A stretch of DNA of 64,000 bases from an uncultured Lachnospiraceae bacterium (lineage in GTDB: Bacteria > Bacillota > Clostridia > Lachnospirales > Lachnospiraceae), in the NCBI GenBank assembly GCA_910577735.1, contig CAJTOO010000014.1:1-64000 (forward strand), read 5' to 3'. Position numbers and translations under genes: made by a program. Below, one piece after another: positions 61,035 through 64,000 of this stretch (position 1 is the first letter of the stretch; every line of letters starts with the position of its first letter). The notes beneath the pieces were generated by a model. That model saw only the letters and a list, made by a program, of their open reading frames with translations, was not told the origin of the DNA and searched no databases.

Positions 61035-61204
61035 CAAAAAGAAACGGGAATACCTATAGAATATAGAAACCCGCAAAAAAATACAGTACACCAACGATAT
61101 GATCTGCCTCTGATAACAAACTATGACTTGCTGTCGTGTTAAGTTGTTAGAAACAGATTACATTTTCAATGCAGTGTTACCTCTCTTTTTGCCTGATGGG
61201 AATA

Positions 61205-61233
61205 ATTATAGCGGATGCGGCTATAGAATGCAA
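61205..61233 (-). promoter_or_regulatory. Promoter of the ABC-F gene
   Basis: On the reverse strand TTGCAT (61,233-61,228) and TATAAT (61,210-61,205) are 17 bases apart. A tiny frame TTG-AAA-ATG-TAA near 61,170, after AGAGAGG, could be a leader peptide; this is tentative. Confidence 0.7.
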
Positions 61234-61305
61234 GCGGAAAATTTAAAATGATGGGGCTAAAAACGGTCATGCAGGAGAAAGAGGGGAAAGAGGAGATGAT
61301 TACAT

Positions 61306-61334
61306 TTGCGAAATAAAGCATCTCATGGTATATT
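61306..61334 (+). promoter_or_regulatory. Promoter of the GH13 gene
   Basis: TTGCGA (61,306-61,311) and TATATT (61,329-61,334) with a 17-base spacer, 55 bases before the start codon. Confidence 0.6.
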
Positions 61335-61388
61335 GTGTAGTAAATGAAGGGGCTTGTCACAACAGGGGAGTTATACCGGGAGGAAAAG

Positions 61389-63224
61389 ATGAAAACTTCG
61401 GACAATTTTGCTAAAAGGTTACAGAAACATCACGATGAACTGCGTTGGCTTTATATGGAATTGTATGATAATGATTCCATGTTTGCGGAACTGTGTGATC
61501 AGATGCATGCATATTATCTGGCCAGAGACCGGAAGATGAAAGCGCTGGATCAAAAGAGAGAGAAGGCTCCCGCATGGTTTCGCGGGAAAGATATGCTTGG
61601 CATGATGCTTTATATTGATAATTTTGCGGGCACGATACAGGGATTGCAGAAGAAACTTCCCTATCTGGAATCCTGTCATGTCAATTATATTCATCTGATG
61701 CCCTTTTTGGATTCGCCGGAGGGCCGTTCCGATGGCGGATACGCTGTGGCGGACTTCAGGAAAGTGAGGCCGGATTTGGGAAGTATGGATGATCTGGCGA
61801 AGCTGTCTGAGGAATGTCATGAGCGGGGAATCAGTCTGTGTATGGACTTTGTCATGAACCATACATCGGAGGACCACGAGTGGGCCAGAAGAGCCAGACA
61901 GGGTGAAGGCGAATATATGAGCCGGTATTTTTTCTATGATAATTATGATATCCCGGCCCGATATGAGGAGACGATACCGCAGGTATTTCCCACCACTGCA
62001 CCGGGTAACTTCACCTGGCTTGCGGAGAATGGCCACTATGTGATGACAACTTTCTATCCGTATCAGTGGGATTTAAATTATGCCAATCCACGTGTCTTTA
62101 ATGAGATGATGTATAATTTCCTGTATCTGGCCAACCAGGGAATGGATATCATACGCATTGATGCGGTGCCTTATATCTGGAAAGAACTTGGCACACAGTG
62201 CCGGAATCTGCAGCAGGTGCATACCATTGTGCGCATGATGCGCATGATCGGTGAGATTGTCTGTCCGGGTGTGGTACTGCTGGGTGAGGTGGTTATGGAG
62301 CCGGAAAAGGTGGTGCCGTATTTTGGGACAGTGGAGAAGCCGGAATGCCATATGCTCTATAATGTGACCACCATGGCCACTACCTGGAACTGTGTGGCCA
62401 CCAGGGATGTTCGTCTTCTAAAGATGCAGATGAACGTGGTGAACAGCCTGCCGAAAAAATATACCTTCTTAAACTACTTAAGATGCCATGACGATATTGG
62501 CTGGGGCCTGGACTTTGGTACATTGCAGACCTGGGGTATGGAGGAGGTTGCCCACAAAAAATATCTGAATGATTATTTTACAGGGAACTATCCTGGCAGC
62601 GTGAGCAGAGGAGAACTTTACAACGATGACCCCAGGCTTGGTGACGCCAGATTCTGCGGAACCACTGCTTCCATGTGCGGTGTGGAGAGTGCAGGGTTTG
62701 AGCAGGATCAGCAGAAAATGCAGGAGGCCATCCGCATGGATATTATGCTGCATGCCTATATGCTGACTCAGTCGGGGATTCCCATGCTCTACAGCGGGGA
62801 TGAAGTGGGGCAGGTCAATGATTATACGTATAAACAGGAACCGGGCAAAGCAGTGGATTCCCGTTATATCCACAGAGGCAGATTTCAGTGGGATCTGGCG
62901 GCAGAGTGTGAGGACACGGAAACTGTGGCCGGACAGATTTTCCAGGCGCTTGGGCAGCTTGTGACCATCAGGCGCAGGGAGAAAGTCTTTGATGCGGATG
63001 CGGATTGCCTTGTGGCGGATGCAGGCGATGATGCTGTCCTGTGTCTGATAAGGACGAAGGGAAAAGAGCAGATGATGGGACTTTTCAATTTCCATGACAG
63101 GGAGAGAAACGTTGCCGTAGAGCAGGATGGTATCTGGCAAGATATGCTGCATGGCAACGTACAGGACGTGCAGGATATCACATTGCCGGGCCATGGGTTT
63201 GTGTGGCTTAAGAAAAAGCCCTGA
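61389..63224 (+). CDS. Amylosucrase-type GH13 enzyme
   Basis: The 611-aa enzyme has an N-terminal helical part as in amylosucrase. The GH13 motifs follow: LMPFLDSPEGRSDGGYAVAD, MDFVMNHTSEDHEWA, the nucleophile Asp in GMDIIRIDAVPYIWKELGT, the acid Glu in VVLLGEVVM, and YLRCHDDIGWG. The HDDIGW motif and the IWKELGT stretch are those of amylosucrase and related sucrose-active enzymes, which use sucrose to build glucan or hydrolyse it, releasing fructose. ATG 61,389 follows GGGAGGAAAAG. No signal peptide is visible. The fructokinase 4 kb upstream fits this pathway. Confidence 0.82.
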   Translation: MKTSDNFAKRLQKHHDELRWLYMELYDNDSMFAELCDQMHAYYLARDRKMKALDQKREKAPAWFRGKDMLGMMLYIDNFAGTIQGLQKKLPYLESCHVNYIHLMPFLDSPEGRSDGGYAVADFRKVRPDLGSMDDLAKLSEECHERGISLCMDFVMNHTSEDHEWARRARQGEGEYMSRYFFYDNYDIPARYEETIPQVFPTTAPGNFTWLAENGHYVMTTFYPYQWDLNYANPRVFNEMMYNFLYLANQGMDIIRIDAVPYIWKELGTQCRNLQQVHTIVRMMRMIGEIVCPGVVLLGEVVMEPEKVVPYFGTVEKPECHMLYNVTTMATTWNCVATRDVRLLKMQMNVVNSLPKKYTFLNYLRCHDDIGWGLDFGTLQTWGMEEVAHKKYLNDYFTGNYPGSVSRGELYNDDPRLGDARFCGTTASMCGVESAGFEQDQQKMQEAIRMDIMLHAYMLTQSGIPMLYSGDEVGQVNDYTYKQEPGKAVDSRYIHRGRFQWDLAAECEDTETVAGQIFQALGQLVTIRRREKVFDADADCLVADAGDDAVLCLIRTKGKEQMMGLFNFHDRERNVAVEQDGIWQDMLHGNVQDVQDITLPGHGFVWLKKKP

Positions 63225-63262
63225 GAGGTTGGATGGCAGGGTATTGTAAAGGAACGGAATAC

Positions 63263-63727
63263 ATGCAGCAGTCGCAGATGATCATAGCATTGACAGTTAT
63301 CGTATCTATCGTTGTTCTGGCAGCGGCGGCCATACTTTTGGTAAAGTGTGTCCGCCGCTTTCGCCACAACCGAAGAACGGGTTTCATGGATGAGATGGAA
63401 GGCCATGACTTCGAGTTTTTCTGTGCAGAACTTCTGGAACAGCAGGGATTTATGGATGTGGAAGTAACACGCGGCAGCGGGGACTTCGGCGTGGATATCC
63501 TGGCGGAGAAGGATGGTGTCACATACGCGGTTCAGTGTAAGCGATATAACAGCCCCGTGGGTGTGGAGGCGGTGCTTCGCACTTATGGAGGACGAGCCTA
63601 TTATGAGCGTATGGTGGGGGCAGTCATGACCAACCAGTATTTCACGGCACCGGCGGTGGAAGCGGCGAAGAAGCTTCAGATTCTGCTGTGGGACAGAGGA
63701 TACATAGATGAGATGCTGGATGAATGA
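63263..63727 (+). CDS. Membrane-anchored Mrr-type restriction endonuclease
   Basis: The 154-aa protein has one N-terminal membrane helix (QMIIALTVIVSIVVLAAAAI), a basic linker, then an Mrr_cat domain. The latter has DFEFFCAELLEQQGFMDVEV, the catalytic GSGDFGVDILAEKDG and YAVQCKRYNSPVG (D ... Q-x-K pattern). Such membrane-bound Mrr-like proteins may cut foreign or damaged DNA at the envelope. I prefer ATG 63,263 (AAAGGA upstream, helix starts at once); ATG 63,233 with GAGAGG four bases before it is possible and adds 10 residues. Confidence 0.8.
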   Translation: MQQSQMIIALTVIVSIVVLAAAAILLVKCVRRFRHNRRTGFMDEMEGHDFEFFCAELLEQQGFMDVEVTRGSGDFGVDILAEKDGVTYAVQCKRYNSPVGVEAVLRTYGGRAYYERMVGAVMTNQYFTAPAVEAAKKLQILLWDRGYIDEMLDE

Positions 63728-63777
63728 TTTGGCAGCAGGCGTTTCTGATAACCGATTCTGATACCTGATATGGAAAT

Positions 63778-63810
63778 TAGTTTGACTGTCAAACTATTAT
63801 CTGCTAAAAT
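63778..63810 (+). promoter_or_regulatory. FabT-type operator overlapping a strong promoter
   Basis: TAGTTTGAC-T-GTCAAACTA (63,778-63,796) is a perfect palindrome and fits the FabT consensus A-N-TTTGA-N3-TCAAA-N-T. It overlaps TTGACT (63,782-63,787); TAAAAT (63,805-63,810) follows after 17 bases. Confidence 0.8.
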
Positions 63811-63844
63811 GAGACCACAGAATTTGTGAAGGTTGGAGAGTCAG

Positions 63845-64000
63845 ATGGATATCAATCATACGCTGAATGAAGTGCTGGTCAAATTGTTCCGTGATATTAA
63901 TACCATAGAAGAGCGTGCCATACGTACAGGAGAGTACCTGGACGTGACGGCCAACGATATACATGTCATCGAAGCAATCGGCATGGATGCAGCCAAGAAT
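63845..64000 (+). CDS. fabT: MarR-family regulator, probably FabT (cut by window edge)
   Basis: The first 52 residues read MDINHTLNEVLVKLFRDINT, IEERAIRTGEYLDVTANDIH, VIEAIGMDAAKN. This is the typical N-terminus of FabT, the MarR-type repressor of type II fatty acid synthesis, including the VLVKLFRDI helix and the NDIHVIEAIG segment. The FabT-type palindrome over its promoter supports autoregulation. A fab operon (fabH/fabK, acpP, fabD ...) should follow outside the window. Confidence 0.82.
   Translation, partial: MDINHTLNEVLVKLFRDINTIEERAIRTGEYLDVTANDIHVIEAIGMDAAKN

Noticed and set aside
61035..61094. In-frame N-terminal extension of the ABC-F protein
   Set aside because: The 47 extra residues would be encoded across the attenuator stem, and the family starts at the ATG 60,953.
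1..64000. CRISPR array, tRNA or rRNA genes
   Set aside because: No regularly spaced direct repeats with unique spacers and no cloverleaf or rRNA-like sequence were noticed in the window; a dedicated search was not possible.

Overview
The window looks like a spore-forming Firmicute of the Lachnospiraceae type. It carries a spmB gene, fragments of spmA, a SleL-like spore cortex hydrolase, many low-GC mobile genes with strong AGGAGG ribosome sites, and a FabT-like regulator with its operator at the right edge. Bases 1 to about 26,200 are AT-richer mobile or accessory DNA. The rest (about 26,700-64,000) looks like ordinary chromosome for carbohydrate use, signalling and stress. No tRNA, rRNA or CRISPR array was seen.

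Region A (1-17,250) is the right part of an integrative element. It holds a two-component system with a BcrA-type peptide-antibiotic ABC exporter, two sister winged-helix proteins that lack a receiver domain, a PadR/MATE efflux pair, and a Tn916-like control block (XRE repressor, region-4 sigma factor, truncated orf8-like gene). These are followed by three consecutive large serine recombinases and an Rpn-type nuclease. No conjugation genes are inside the window.

Region B (17,228-26,210) is the most unusual part. The 3' end of spmA occurs three times in the same direction (17.23, 21.19 and 26.13 kb). Each copy starts at the same short palindromic sequence, GTGTCA-N6-TGACAC (degenerate in the third). 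The copies bracket two small cassettes. Cassette 1 carries an integrase-like protein without visible catalytic residues, a structured intergenic RNA and a 602-aa protein with a HEPN RNase motif. Cassette 2 carries a decayed IS200/IS605 copy inside an IS1182-type remnant, an AAA ATPase with two small partner genes, and a broken AAA/PD-(D/E)XK gene. I read this as serial insertion at one attachment site in spmA. Each unit would bring its own spmA tail, and the recombinases of region A could act in trans. Tails 1 and 2 are nearly identical; tail 3 is a collapsed stub.

Region C (26,200-34,400) holds a LytTR-regulator fragment, an XRE membrane protein, a SleL-like glycosidase, a diguanylate cyclase, an AgrC/AgrA-like pair without an AgrB/AgrD neighbour, a lipoprotein and a LacI regulator. 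Region D (34,600-43,370) is a LacI-operator-controlled operon: rbsD, a GH63-like glycosidase, a BMP-family nucleoside ABC transporter and ribokinase, predicted to import and use a ribose-containing compound.

Region E (43,400-54,600) has an InlB-repeat surface protein, a hemerythrin-CheX-like fusion, a LysR regulator facing a decaying redox cluster (start-less small gene, Cys-type hydrolase, alcohol dehydrogenase with a stop codon, broken flavin reductase), a cytoplasmic MCP and a hybrid histidine kinase. Region F (54,800-64,000) has an FAD oxidoreductase, ROK fructokinase, CE2-like esterase, spmB, an Lsa-like ABC-F protein behind a leader attenuator, an amylosucrase-type GH13 enzyme, a membrane-anchored Mrr nuclease and the start of a FabT-type regulator.
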